Made by a program: the position numbers and the translations under genes. Source: Pseudomonas juntendi (GTDB lineage: Bacteria; Pseudomonadota; Gammaproteobacteria; Pseudomonadales; Pseudomonadaceae). Taken from it: DNA of 61,802 nucleotides. The notes beneath the pieces were generated by a model, which had not been told where the DNA came from, did not search any database, and saw nothing but the letters and a program-made list of their open reading frames with translations. Below are positions 19,058 to 28,069 of this stretch, in pieces (position 1 is the stretch's first letter; each line of letters begins with the position of its first letter). The stretch spans positions 1-61,802 of the forward strand of contig NZ_BLJG01000077.1 of assembly GCF_009932375.1 (NCBI RefSeq), given 5' to 3'.

Positions 19058-21697
19058 TTATCCGATCTTCGCAAAAGCATACGGTTTATTAGTTTTTTTT
19101 CCGGTCTGCTCAGTCGTTACCAACCCAGCTGCCGCACAGCTAACGGTAAAAATCCTTTCTAAAGCGTGCGCAAAGGTACCATCAGTTTGACCTAGCTCTT
19201 CGTCGAAATCTTCATCGTCGATGGCCAAGTTAAGAATCGGGAGAATCGCTTTAGTCTGGGCGAAGAACATTGTACCTGCAGCAAACTTCATATCGATAAT
19301 TTCTTCGAATTCATAGCCCAGCCGGGCGGCGAGGGTTGCACAATGCTCTGCATTTCCACCCCAGTGATTCTTGAGGGGTACAAGGTGACCTGACGGGCAG
19401 AGTATGCCTATAGATTGATCTCTAATAATATTCTGATGGTTTCTAAACAACTCGCCATTACCAACTAGCTTTTGCAAAAGCTCATTTCGCCACTGGTCGC
19501 CATCTTCCCGGTGTTTGGATTTCTTAGTGTGTAACTTAAGGATAAGAGGAAATCCATCTTTGGCTGCCATTCGGCAGAGCTTAATGAAGGGTAGAACATC
19601 CCGGCCTAAGTTTTGGACTTCAGTTAAAATGTAATCAAACTTGGAGGCATTGAGCATAGCTCGTGCGGCATCCGTGTTCCCGAAAGGTACGGAGACATAA
19701 ATTTTCACTTTGAGTTTTGAAGAGTTTTTCTTGATTTCAATCAAAAATTCTTCAAGTACGTCTAAGTAGAATGCATGAATAATGACCGCAAGCGATTTTT
19801 CGTCGCTTTTGATCGCTGGCATATTAGCAATAGCCGACTTAAGGATAGAAAGTTTGGTAGCCTCGAGGTGTGCGTAGCCGTATTTTTGATCGGGCTCCAG
19901 GTGCGCTCCCTCTGCCCACTCATTCCAGGCATTAATAAAGACCAAACTGTCATTGGGCGCTGACTTGCACTCTGTCATGTATTTAATGGAGTTGTCTAGC
20001 CACTTCTGATACTTGACGGGCGAGCTATTTAAAAATATATATCCCTTATTTTTCTTTCTCGCGGTGTTGTCCCATGAGGGGCTTGCGCCGCGGAAGATTG
20101 TAAAATCTTCGACTCGATAATTATCACTTTGCGCGACTAGGTTATCATAATTGAACAGGCCGCCCTCGAATGACGGAGGGAGGTTCTCGATAAGGTCCCT
20201 TGTAGGGGACAAGCCCGCGCTGTTTGGGGTGAAGTCAACGACTGCATCGAATCCGTACTCGGCAGGGTTACTTTTCTCAAAGGAGTTAGTTGTTGCTAGG
20301 AAGATTTCGCCAATCCCCTGCTTGCGACAGTACTCTCGCCATATATTTGCGGTACGCTTGGCATCTGGAAGCTCGGCTGGACGGTAAACTACAACCAGCG
20401 GCTTGCCACCGACTTTGATATATCTGGGATCAGTAATGTATTTAGTTATATACTTAATAAAGTCAATATCATCCTCGTCCGAGTGGTCCTGGGCAATCAG
20501 TACGTCGGATTCGTTGCCGTCCCAGCGGCGAGACCAATTTTCATTCGCCCAACATAGACAGAATGGCATTTCGTGTGATTTGTCGCTCTGGAAAAGTTCA
20601 ATCGGCTTTTCGAGCAGACGGTGACCGCCAAACCAATAGAAATAAAAGCAAAATCCATCTATTCCATATTCATGAGCTTGTTTGATCTGTCGAGCAATCA
20701 CCCCTGGCTCGAGCAGGTTGTAGTAACCGACATCAGGGTGCGGCACATGAGGCTGATAGTGACCATCAAATTGAGGCTTCGCAGGTACTACATTAGTCCA
20801 CTCAGTAAATCCTTTACCCCACCATTTATCATTTTCGGGGATTGCGTGGAATTGCGGGAGATAAAGGCATATAGTGCGGACAGTCTTTTCAGGGATCAAG
20901 GTGTAGCTGCCGCGTCGTGTAGGCGCGAAATCGATATTACCAAGTTCATCAGCTTTCAAGAATTTTTTAAAATTTCGACCCTCTTTCAATCCTTGGAATA
21001 GATAATGCTCAAGAGGGTTGACGCCCGCGTCATATACGTCTTTGTTAAGCTCAAAATATGTATTTGTTGAAAATTTAGGACTTGGGTCGCGGCCAATATG
21101 CCACCCGATGGACATATAATGTTTAACAGGATCAATTTGGCTTAGGGCCACATCTGGATAGGTATCAATGTACCACGCCTGGTCGAAAAGTTTCGATTCG
21201 GCAATTTTTGTGTACACTTGTTCATTGTAAACTGTTTTTGACTTCCCAAATATGCCTAAATGTCCATTTTCCTCAAGAAAGTAATGGCTTTGAGTGATCA
21301 ATGCAAGCTCATGAATAGTCCTTTTATATTTATCGGCGTTGCACGAGAGCACACCGTTTTCGAGGATATCACCACGCTTTTTAATTTCTAGGCATTTGCC
21401 AGCGCTCGCTTCCGAGCTGAGATTTGTACGGTCTGACGTTTGCTCTATCTCTGTGCTGGATACGTCTCCCGTATCACTAACTTTGTTGTCCTGTGAGTCA
21501 ATACGTAAAATCTGTTGGGTACTATGTTGACTTGCAGTACTTATGCGCGAGCGGGCAAGTTCGAGATTGAAGCGGATACTATCTGCCACACTCGGTTCTT
21601 CAGCTAAAGCAGTCTCGTACAGCTCTACAGCAAGTGCGTAATCTTTTGCTCGAAATGCTATATTGGCGAGCTTGAAATGGGAGGGTGAATCGGTCAT
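19058..21697 (-). CDS. Multidomain glycosyltransferase: TPR-like start, WbsX-type domain, RgpF-like C terminus
   Basis: 879 residues. Residues 1-55 form a short TPR-like helical repeat. About 165-250 carry the FDxxWYxxxYPDV...HYxxxGxxxGRxP unit common in large polysaccharide enzymes. About 270-620 match the WbsX-type glycosyltransferase domain (ICLYLPQFHAIPENDKWW, GIDGFCFYFYWFGG, CLCWANENWSRRWDG). About 640-860 resemble rhamnan-synthesis RgpF proteins (LGRDVLPF, LKLHTKKS). The combination suggests rhamnose-containing chain synthesis, which fits rmlBDAC downstream. AT-rich compared with flanking genes. The ATG at 21697 is the first in frame. Confidence 0.78.
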   Translation of the reverse strand: MTDSPSHFKLANIAFRAKDYALAVELYETALAEEPSVADSIRFNLELARSRISTASQHSTQQILRIDSQDNKVSDTGDVSSTEIEQTSDRTNLSSEASAGKCLEIKKRGDILENGVLSCNADKYKRTIHELALITQSHYFLEENGHLGIFGKSKTVYNEQVYTKIAESKLFDQAWYIDTYPDVALSQIDPVKHYMSIGWHIGRDPSPKFSTNTYFELNKDVYDAGVNPLEHYLFQGLKEGRNFKKFLKADELGNIDFAPTRRGSYTLIPEKTVRTICLYLPQFHAIPENDKWWGKGFTEWTNVVPAKPQFDGHYQPHVPHPDVGYYNLLEPGVIARQIKQAHEYGIDGFCFYFYWFGGHRLLEKPIELFQSDKSHEMPFCLCWANENWSRRWDGNESDVLIAQDHSDEDDIDFIKYITKYITDPRYIKVGGKPLVVVYRPAELPDAKRTANIWREYCRKQGIGEIFLATTNSFEKSNPAEYGFDAVVDFTPNSAGLSPTRDLIENLPPSFEGGLFNYDNLVAQSDNYRVEDFTIFRGASPSWDNTARKKNKGYIFLNSSPVKYQKWLDNSIKYMTECKSAPNDSLVFINAWNEWAEGAHLEPDQKYGYAHLEATKLSILKSAIANMPAIKSDEKSLAVIIHAFYLDVLEEFLIEIKKNSSKLKVKIYVSVPFGNTDAARAMLNASKFDYILTEVQNLGRDVLPFIKLCRMAAKDGFPLILKLHTKKSKHREDGDQWRNELLQKLVGNGELFRNHQNIIRDQSIGILCPSGHLVPLKNHWGGNAEHCATLAARLGYEFEEIIDMKFAAGTMFFAQTKAILPILNLAIDDEDFDEELGQTDGTFAHALERIFTVSCAAAGLVTTEQTGKKTNKPYAFAKIG

Positions 21698-21750
21698 CTA
21701 TTAAGTTCCTTGCGATCGTAGGCTGATTGTTGTTCAAACCGCATGCTTAG

Positions 21751-22998
21751 TCAGCCTGCGCGATTAGTCATACCCTCGAACTGGCTTGCGAGTATGCTTC
21801 TCATGACCAGCCCAAGTTCATTCCATTTCTGCCAGTCCTGCATATGGATACCCTGTCTATCCAGAGCTGCAATTTGGGAGGGGATGCTGGTAACGAGTGC
21901 GGTGATTAGTAATCTGTCCTCATTCGATAGTCTGGTCCAGACATTCCAATCAAATGCATTTGGCTTTGCAAATCTCAACTCGAGTCGTGCTCCTCGCCCA
22001 TCTAGGGTCTCAGGATACCAATTGCTTACAACCTGTTTGCTCGACTCCGGAAATTCCAGTCTTGGGTTTTGTCCAAAACTTCCATCGTGATCTACCGTCG
22101 CTATTCCGTAATCCAAGCGAGACCAGGTGAAGTTACCAATACTAAGATTCTCAATTCTGAACGTGAGTTTTTGGTACTCATGAGTTTGCAAGGTTTCACT
22201 CAATTGAATAGCGTCAAACCTAAAAATCCAAGGCCAGTTGTTAAGCCTTTGATTGAGGTTCACTAACCCAGTTCGGAGCACGCCTACATCTTTCTTCTTG
22301 AGTCGGCTGTGGCTGAACTCTGAATTTTCCACCAGGGATGTCAAGCGTCGTAGTATTTCTCTGGAGGCGTTCCAGTCGGAAGTTCCAAGATTGCTGATTT
22401 CGGCATTCGCCCCTTGATTTACCGGTTTGGATTCAGGAAATATTGTAATGGTATCGCCGTTAGCCAACTTTCCGAATTGAGCGGAGGAGGTCATGCTGTT
22501 CGATATGGTTCGCTTTAACACTACACCAGCATCACCATTGCGAAGATGAACCTCTACATATAATTCGGGAATATACGCGCCCGTGATGTAAACGTCTTTC
22601 AAGGTCCAGCATATGATTTCTGTTGCAGCTTTCCGCTTGCGGTGGATGTCCTTGACTTCCATTTCCCAGTGGTCGGGCAAAAGAGCTTTGAGCTTATCAA
22701 TACGTGCCTGCTGCTGAATAGCCTGTTCACTCGTCGCTCTTTGGGATTTGCAAGCCTGCTCAAGCGCCTCTTGCGTCTTATGCAGTTCTACCAGTAGGCC
22801 AGAAGCTTCAGTTCTTAAATCCTCCAGAAAACGCGCTTGCTCCTGGATTTGCCTCTCAGCTAGTAAAAGCGCGGAGTTCTTTTCAGCAAAGGCGTGCTGG
22901 ATTGCATTGATCAACTCTGCGTCTGATTTAATCGAGCTATCCGCAGTACTTGGCGCTGACTTGGTAAAGTTGTTCATCTTCGCTTGCCCGGTTGCCAT
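21751..22998 (-). CDS. Coiled-coil protein of unknown function in the polysaccharide locus
   Basis: 415 residues, no family recognised with confidence. Residues about 25-115 are rich in heptad-like Leu, Ala, Gln and Glu and are predicted coiled coil. The remainder is mixed, Trp-rich and beta-strand-like, with no signal peptide, membrane span or catalytic motif I can name. Two ATG codons (22998 and 22977) are possible starts. It lies between two multidomain glycosyltransferases on the same strand with gaps of 53 and 83 bases, so it is probably part of the same system, perhaps as a scaffold or a non-catalytic glycan-binding protein. AT-rich. Confidence 0.6.
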   Translation of the reverse strand: MATGQAKMNNFTKSAPSTADSSIKSDAELINAIQHAFAEKNSALLLAERQIQEQARFLEDLRTEASGLLVELHKTQEALEQACKSQRATSEQAIQQQARIDKLKALLPDHWEMEVKDIHRKRKAATEIICWTLKDVYITGAYIPELYVEVHLRNGDAGVVLKRTISNSMTSSAQFGKLANGDTITIFPESKPVNQGANAEISNLGTSDWNASREILRRLTSLVENSEFSHSRLKKKDVGVLRTGLVNLNQRLNNWPWIFRFDAIQLSETLQTHEYQKLTFRIENLSIGNFTWSRLDYGIATVDHDGSFGQNPRLEFPESSKQVVSNWYPETLDGRGARLELRFAKPNAFDWNVWTRLSNEDRLLITALVTSIPSQIAALDRQGIHMQDWQKWNELGLVMRSILASQFEGMTNRAG

Positions 22999-23081
22999 GA
23001 TTTTACCTTAATTGGATACTTCATAATTTTGCATGTCGGGTGGGAACTATGTTCTGATAAAATATAACTGCTACTTATCAG

Positions 23082-25457
23082 CTACGACCGGCTCGTAATA
23101 TTGTATGGCGGTAATGCCAGGCCTCCATAAGTTCCACTGAGATAATCATGACTCAACGCAGGGTGGTAGTAAGGGTCAGTTTGCTCGGCTATAGACCACT
23201 TACCAATAAATCTATGTTGCTCTCTATCTGCCCTGGCTCTCTTTTCCGCGCTGATATCTTTACCGCGACTTGCGGATTCCGCGTGTATTAGTTTGGCAAA
23301 TGCCGTCCACACTAAATGTAGGCCCGAGCAGCGGATGCGCAGGCAAAGATCTACGTCATTGAACGCAACCGGGAAATCTATTTCATTCAGGCCACCGAGC
23401 TCCTCAAATCTTGCTTTCCTCATAAGAAGGCAGGCTGCGGTAACTGCACTTTGACAATGAGTGAGCTGGTTTGTGGCCAAGTAACCCGCATCATGCTCGT
23501 TAAGATTGTTGCCTACATGAGCTGCTAAGCCATTTATTCCAGTGATTACCCCGCCATGCTGAACCATTCTGTTTGGCCACAGCAATTTGGCGCCTACAGC
23601 CCCAACGCCAGTTCTGAGTGCTTGCGCAACCATCTCCTTTAACCAATCAGCCTCGATAATTTCGATATCGTTATTTACGAGGCCAATCAGTTCACCGGTG
23701 GCTAAGCTCGCAGCCCGATTATTAATCGTGGAATAGTTGAATGGGTGGGGATGTGGTAGTACCGTGATTCCTCGCTTGGTGAGGTCAGCCAGGTAGGTCA
23801 GGGTCTGTGGGTCGCTAGACTGATTATCAACTACAATAATGTCCAGATTGGGGTAATCCGTGTCGTTCAGCAGCCCTTCGATGCAGGCATGCAACAGCTT
23901 GAATTGATCCCGTGTTGGCACGATAAGGCTTACCTGGGGTAGTCGCTCAGGCAGTGGCCAGTGGGCTCTCAATAATGCCGGGTATTCGGCCACTTGGCTT
24001 ACCGTGGCGCCTGGCGCCAACTGCTGGCACAGCCATTCAACCGCCTGCAGACGCTGTGGGGACGGCTGCTGCTGTTCCGGGCTCGCTGGTGTATGTGGGG
24101 CGCGGTGGTAAAGCACGCGGGGCAGGTGTGTAACGCTCGCGTCGGAGTTTTCCGTTGCCAATGCGATGCCGACTGTAAAGTCATACCAGTTTACAGGCGT
24201 GTTGACTCCACGGGTCGTGAGGAGCGCCAACGCTTGCTTGACGATGCTCGCACCGAAGATCGCCCCTGGGGTAAAAATGTCAGCACCTATAAACAGGTCG
24301 ATGTCCCAGACCGGTTTCAGCCAAGGCAGGCTGCGCTCACCCTGCGGACCGTCGCGATCGCAGTCGGCGAATGCCCATGCGCTCCCATCGTCGAGCAAGG
24401 CACTCAGGTGCGCCAGCGCCAGAGGCGCCAACCTATCGCCCGCCACCATTGGCAGGATGCGATCGCAGTCGCCTTCAAGCAGTTGAGTGAGCGCAGGCAA
24501 GAGGTTGGATGGTGGAGCGATAGCAACTGCATGCGCGCCAGCGTTGCAGGCACCTAGGCTGTTCAGGCTTATTTGTTCCAGTCCCGAATCGCCGTCACTC
24601 AGCAGCAGCACCCCCAACTTGCCTTGTAGCGGCGGTAAGGGCAGTGTGTCCAGGCGCTGGAACACCTCGAACCATTGAGGGTAGTGATGCCAGCCTGCAC
24701 TTTTCGGCAGGCGCATGGTTTGGTCCTTGGCAACCTCAGTCAGCAGGGCCACCGTTGCGGCGTCGTGCGCCGGATCCAATTTCTGGAGCAGCCCTTCAAC
24801 ACCCTCCGGCCAGCAGCACAAACGAATGGGGCTACCTGCCAGTGGCTGGCCAAGATCATTGACGATTTCCAGCACATGCACCTTGCCATCGGCCAACTCC
24901 CAAGGCAGGTCGATAGCAAAGCCGTGGTCACTGGTGGCGCGGTACGCCAAGGCCTGGTTGTGCTCATTACATACCGCCCGACCAACCACTTGATCGCCTT
25001 CGCGTACCGTAACCTCCACATGTCGATCAGGTGCCTTTGGATCCCAGCACCAACCACCGACACGCAGGCCGCCTGTATGCCAAACCTGGGACGCAATTGA
25101 GGCACTGTCGTCACTGGGTGCTGCCGGGAGCGACAGTTGACCGTCCAATTCGAATGACTGGTTGGCGATGCGTGCGGTGATCAAGCATGCCTCGTCGAGC
25201 CAGCGCTGGCGCAATTGCACGGCAAAGCCATGGTACTGGTCGCCCATTGGTGCGTTGGGCTCATATTGGTCGGCACGTGCCAGAGCAACGCTGGCTCCAT
25301 CGATGAACACCTCGATGACAGGCCGGTTTTCCGGTTGCGTGTTGTCCATCGCCCAGCCGTGCAGTACGTCGCCCTGAAGGCCAAGTATGGCGCCGCTGAA
25401 GGCGGGCAGGGCGACCGGCTGAGCCGTTTGCAGTTGATCCAGAAGGTGTTCGGTCAT
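23082..25457 (-). CDS. Large GT2-family glycosyltransferase with two N-terminal GWAxD modules
   Basis: 791 residues. Two beta-sandwich-like modules open the protein, marked by GWAMD at 34-38 and GWCWD at 135-139. About 245-440 resemble a degenerate GT-A domain (LLSDGDSGLEQ, FADCDRDG, LKPVWDIDL). About 500-760 is a well-preserved GT2 domain: SLIVPTRDQFKLL, VVDNQSSD, a VNNDIEI metal motif and an NDVDLCLR helix. It overlaps the upstream gene by 4 bases (ATGA). GC content returns to normal here, so the AT-rich block ends near 23 kb. Likely adds one or more sugars to a surface glycan or glycoprotein; the acceptor is unknown. Confidence 0.8.
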   Translation of the reverse strand: MTEHLLDQLQTAQPVALPAFSGAILGLQGDVLHGWAMDNTQPENRPVIEVFIDGASVALARADQYEPNAPMGDQYHGFAVQLRQRWLDEACLITARIANQSFELDGQLSLPAAPSDDSASIASQVWHTGGLRVGGWCWDPKAPDRHVEVTVREGDQVVGRAVCNEHNQALAYRATSDHGFAIDLPWELADGKVHVLEIVNDLGQPLAGSPIRLCCWPEGVEGLLQKLDPAHDAATVALLTEVAKDQTMRLPKSAGWHHYPQWFEVFQRLDTLPLPPLQGKLGVLLLSDGDSGLEQISLNSLGACNAGAHAVAIAPPSNLLPALTQLLEGDCDRILPMVAGDRLAPLALAHLSALLDDGSAWAFADCDRDGPQGERSLPWLKPVWDIDLFIGADIFTPGAIFGASIVKQALALLTTRGVNTPVNWYDFTVGIALATENSDASVTHLPRVLYHRAPHTPASPEQQQPSPQRLQAVEWLCQQLAPGATVSQVAEYPALLRAHWPLPERLPQVSLIVPTRDQFKLLHACIEGLLNDTDYPNLDIIVVDNQSSDPQTLTYLADLTKRGITVLPHPHPFNYSTINNRAASLATGELIGLVNNDIEIIEADWLKEMVAQALRTGVGAVGAKLLWPNRMVQHGGVITGINGLAAHVGNNLNEHDAGYLATNQLTHCQSAVTAACLLMRKARFEELGGLNEIDFPVAFNDVDLCLRIRCSGLHLVWTAFAKLIHAESASRGKDISAEKRARADREQHRFIGKWSIAEQTDPYYHPALSHDYLSGTYGGLALPPYNITSRS

Positions 25458-27961
25458 CGGAGCAGGCTCAAGGTGAAAGGCAAGGCGGTTAGGGCAGCGG
25501 CCCCTGTGTCGCTTGCCAACAAATTGGAGGGGGCGAACAGCGGTATACCCAGCTGGGCTGCCAAGCGAGGGGCCGCCCAGTCGCTGCCAGGATTTTCAGC
25601 CAGGCTGAGCACAGCATCACATCCGGCGGCTTGGGCTCGCTCGGCCAAGGTGAAGCCATTCAAGTCGGGCAGCACATGAACGGAACCGGTGGCTTGCAGT
25701 TGTTTCAGCAGGGGGCCATCGCTTGGCGCAACCAAACGGATGGACAATTCCGCGCGTTTAATATGCCTTGCAACATCCAGCCAATGCTGGGCAATGCTGG
25801 CATCGCGCAGGCTGTCACCAATGACGAGTGATTGAGGCATATGCACAGTCAACCCCCTGGTTACCGCAGTCGCTTCTATTACTAACTTGGAATCTGGCAG
25901 CGCATCGCTGTAAACAGGTTGTAGCGCTGGCCATGGCAACTGAACGCTAGCCGCTTCGCGAGCAAAACGCCGCCAGTCATAATCACCCCTCGAATCGAGC
26001 AAGCGGTCGTCGTTGCACAGAATGCGGTACGGAATGTCCAGCATTGCCGGCAGATCACATAAGCCAATCGGGCAGCGGGCAAGGTTCTGGAACAACATTG
26101 CCTGCAATGGCAGGCTGCGCAGGCATTCGACCAAGTGAGTGAAATCGCCCGGCAGTTCGTACTCCAGATTCAGAGGCAAGGGGCACAATGGGGCGGTCAG
26201 CACTACCCAAGTTCGATGACTGCTGTGGTGATAAGCCAAGCTGAAAGCGGCATCGTCATTTGGGCCATCGTGGATGTAGAGCGTTCTGTCCTCACCCATC
26301 TGCCAACTGAGATTTCGCTCGCTCGCCGGTTTACGTACCAAGTGCTCAAGGCGCGCTTGCTGTAAAGCCTGGCGTGCAGGCTTGATAGGGTCGCGCAGGC
26401 AGAATGCTTGATAGCTGCTGGATGCGTCGGGGTACCGTTGGCGCAAGGTTGCGTTGTTCACCGCCACCCGCATTACCTTCTCGGCACCGAACGAAATACC
26501 ACCCTGGTGTGCCACAAACACGTTAGGCGCCCCCATGTGCCGCCAGCCTTGGCTGCGGGCGCGCAGGCACCAGTCGGTTTCTTCACCGTAGCCCCGAGCC
26601 AGGTGTACTTCGTCCAGGTAGCCCACCTGGTCCAGTGCGGCCCGCTTGATATACAGGCAAAAGCCGCAGCCCGTCTCGATTTCAACGGGTGGGCTGGCCA
26701 CCTGCCGGGCGAGTTCATCCAGTTCGGCCTGAGCCTTGGCGCTGGGCATTTCGTGGCAGATCTGGCTACGGGGGAAGCTCATGAGCTCGCCGTTATTGGT
26801 GAACGGCGTTACCGACGCAATGCGTTTGTCGCTATAAGCAACTGCACGCAACCGATCCAGCCAGGCGCCGTGCACGCGGGTATCAGCGTTGAGCCACACT
26901 ACGTCCTTGTTCGGGCTGAGGGCCATGGCGCGGTTCATGGTACGGATGAAACCGAGATTGACCGCGTTGTTGATCAACGTGATCTTGCCCTTGGCAGCAA
27001 GCACCTTGAGTGCCTTGGCCAGGGCAGGGACCGGCGTCTTGTCTTCGATAACCACCAGGCGGTGCGGGGTGCGGTTCAATTTGCGGGCGTCCAGCGCGCT
27101 GTTGATGCACTCCAGTGTTTCCTCAAGGCCGTTATAGACCGGAATCAGCACATCCACTGGGTTGTTTTCGCCGCCACCTACGCTAGCAGGCGGAACGAAG
27201 ACCGGCATGGCGTAAACCGGGCTGCCTTGCAGGGGCATGCCGTTGGTAAATTGTATGTGCACCGCAGGGGTGGGGTTCGGTACGCTCACCCGCAAACCAC
27301 CATGGGTCGCTGGGAGCCCCGCTGCACCAAGCAGCGGGTGGGCGGCGCTGGCAGTCGCGTTAATGCGGGCGCCATTGGCTTCAATCTGCAGCGCTGCGGG
27401 CGCTTGCAGATTCTGCAAGTCGATCGCCCAGCCCTGAATTTCCTTCTGTTCCGGCAGATAGCGCACAACACCAATAGTGCCCGGAGCGTCGCTTTGCGCC
27501 GCCAGCAGCTTGACTACCAACCCGAGCTCTTTACCTGTCTGGATATCGGGCAAGTGGGCCAGGATTGTGCGTCGCAACTCGGCAGGCGTTTCTGACCGGC
27601 TACGAGCCTCCCAAAGGGTCAGCCGCAGCGCCAGATCGTTGGGTTGAAGTTTCCAGGCATTTGTAAGGTAGCGCGTGGCCATCTCGAAGTGGCCTTGCGC
27701 CAGTAGGCTGCGCCCCACCAACGCGTGAACGTCGGCCCGCTCGGGCAATGCCCTGGCGGCATTGGCAAAATATAAAAAAGCCAGCTCGGGCGTCTGCGGC
27801 AAGGCCGCGATGCCTTTCCATACGAGTGCTTCGGCCCGATACTCGGGAACCTGCAACGCACGTTCGAGTGCAGTTGCCGCCGCGTCATGCTCGTTGGCCT
27901 GACGGTGGCGGTGGAAGATGCCCATGAGCGTCTCTCGCCCATGGTCGAGTTGTCTGGACAT
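25454..27961 (-). CDS. Large TPR / GWAxD / GT2 / GT-B-like glycosyltransferase
   Basis: 835 residues. TPR-like helices occupy about 1-130 (ALERALQVPEYRAEALVWKG and the two following repeats). A GWAID module lies at 177-181. A GT2 domain runs from about 228 to 520 (DVLIPVYNGLEETLEC, NNAVNLGFIRTMN, WLNADTRVHG, GYGEETDWCLR). The C-terminal 270 residues resemble a degenerate GT-B domain with no obvious catalytic motif. First gene downstream of the RTX protein terminator and coupled to the next transferase by a 4-base overlap. TPR plus transferase architecture is found both in O-chain assembly and in protein glycosylation, so a role in modifying the adjacent secreted protein is possible. Confidence 0.78.
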   Translation of the reverse strand: MSRQLDHGRETLMGIFHRHRQANEHDAAATALERALQVPEYRAEALVWKGIAALPQTPELAFLYFANAARALPERADVHALVGRSLLAQGHFEMATRYLTNAWKLQPNDLALRLTLWEARSRSETPAELRRTILAHLPDIQTGKELGLVVKLLAAQSDAPGTIGVVRYLPEQKEIQGWAIDLQNLQAPAALQIEANGARINATASAAHPLLGAAGLPATHGGLRVSVPNPTPAVHIQFTNGMPLQGSPVYAMPVFVPPASVGGGENNPVDVLIPVYNGLEETLECINSALDARKLNRTPHRLVVIEDKTPVPALAKALKVLAAKGKITLINNAVNLGFIRTMNRAMALSPNKDVVWLNADTRVHGAWLDRLRAVAYSDKRIASVTPFTNNGELMSFPRSQICHEMPSAKAQAELDELARQVASPPVEIETGCGFCLYIKRAALDQVGYLDEVHLARGYGEETDWCLRARSQGWRHMGAPNVFVAHQGGISFGAEKVMRVAVNNATLRQRYPDASSSYQAFCLRDPIKPARQALQQARLEHLVRKPASERNLSWQMGEDRTLYIHDGPNDDAAFSLAYHHSSHRTWVVLTAPLCPLPLNLEYELPGDFTHLVECLRSLPLQAMLFQNLARCPIGLCDLPAMLDIPYRILCNDDRLLDSRGDYDWRRFAREAASVQLPWPALQPVYSDALPDSKLVIEATAVTRGLTVHMPQSLVIGDSLRDASIAQHWLDVARHIKRAELSIRLVAPSDGPLLKQLQATGSVHVLPDLNGFTLAERAQAAGCDAVLSLAENPGSDWAAPRLAAQLGIPLFAPSNLLASDTGAAALTALPFTLSLLR

Positions 27962-27985
27962 AAGCTTGGCTTGGCTACAGATAAT

Positions 27986-28015
27986 AAAAAGAGGGGCGAC
28001 CCGAAAGTCGCCCCT
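27986..28015 (-). terminator. Terminator of the RTX protein gene
   Basis: Nine-base stem AGGGGCGAC / GTCGCCCCT with a CCGAAA loop. On the minus strand it is followed by CTTTTT. It lies 55 bases beyond the stop of the RTX/DUF4214 gene and before the glycosyltransferase genes. A second hairpin, CCGGCC / GGCCGG (28026-28041), precedes it. Confidence 0.8.
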
Positions 28016-28069
28016 TTGGCATATGCCCGGCCCTGAGGCCGGACATACGCAGCGCTACAGCAGGGCTAG

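Noticed and set aside
26408..27595. 395-codon open frame antisense to the 835-aa transferase
   Set aside because: The transferase frame has clear GT2 motifs; the antisense frame has no family features.
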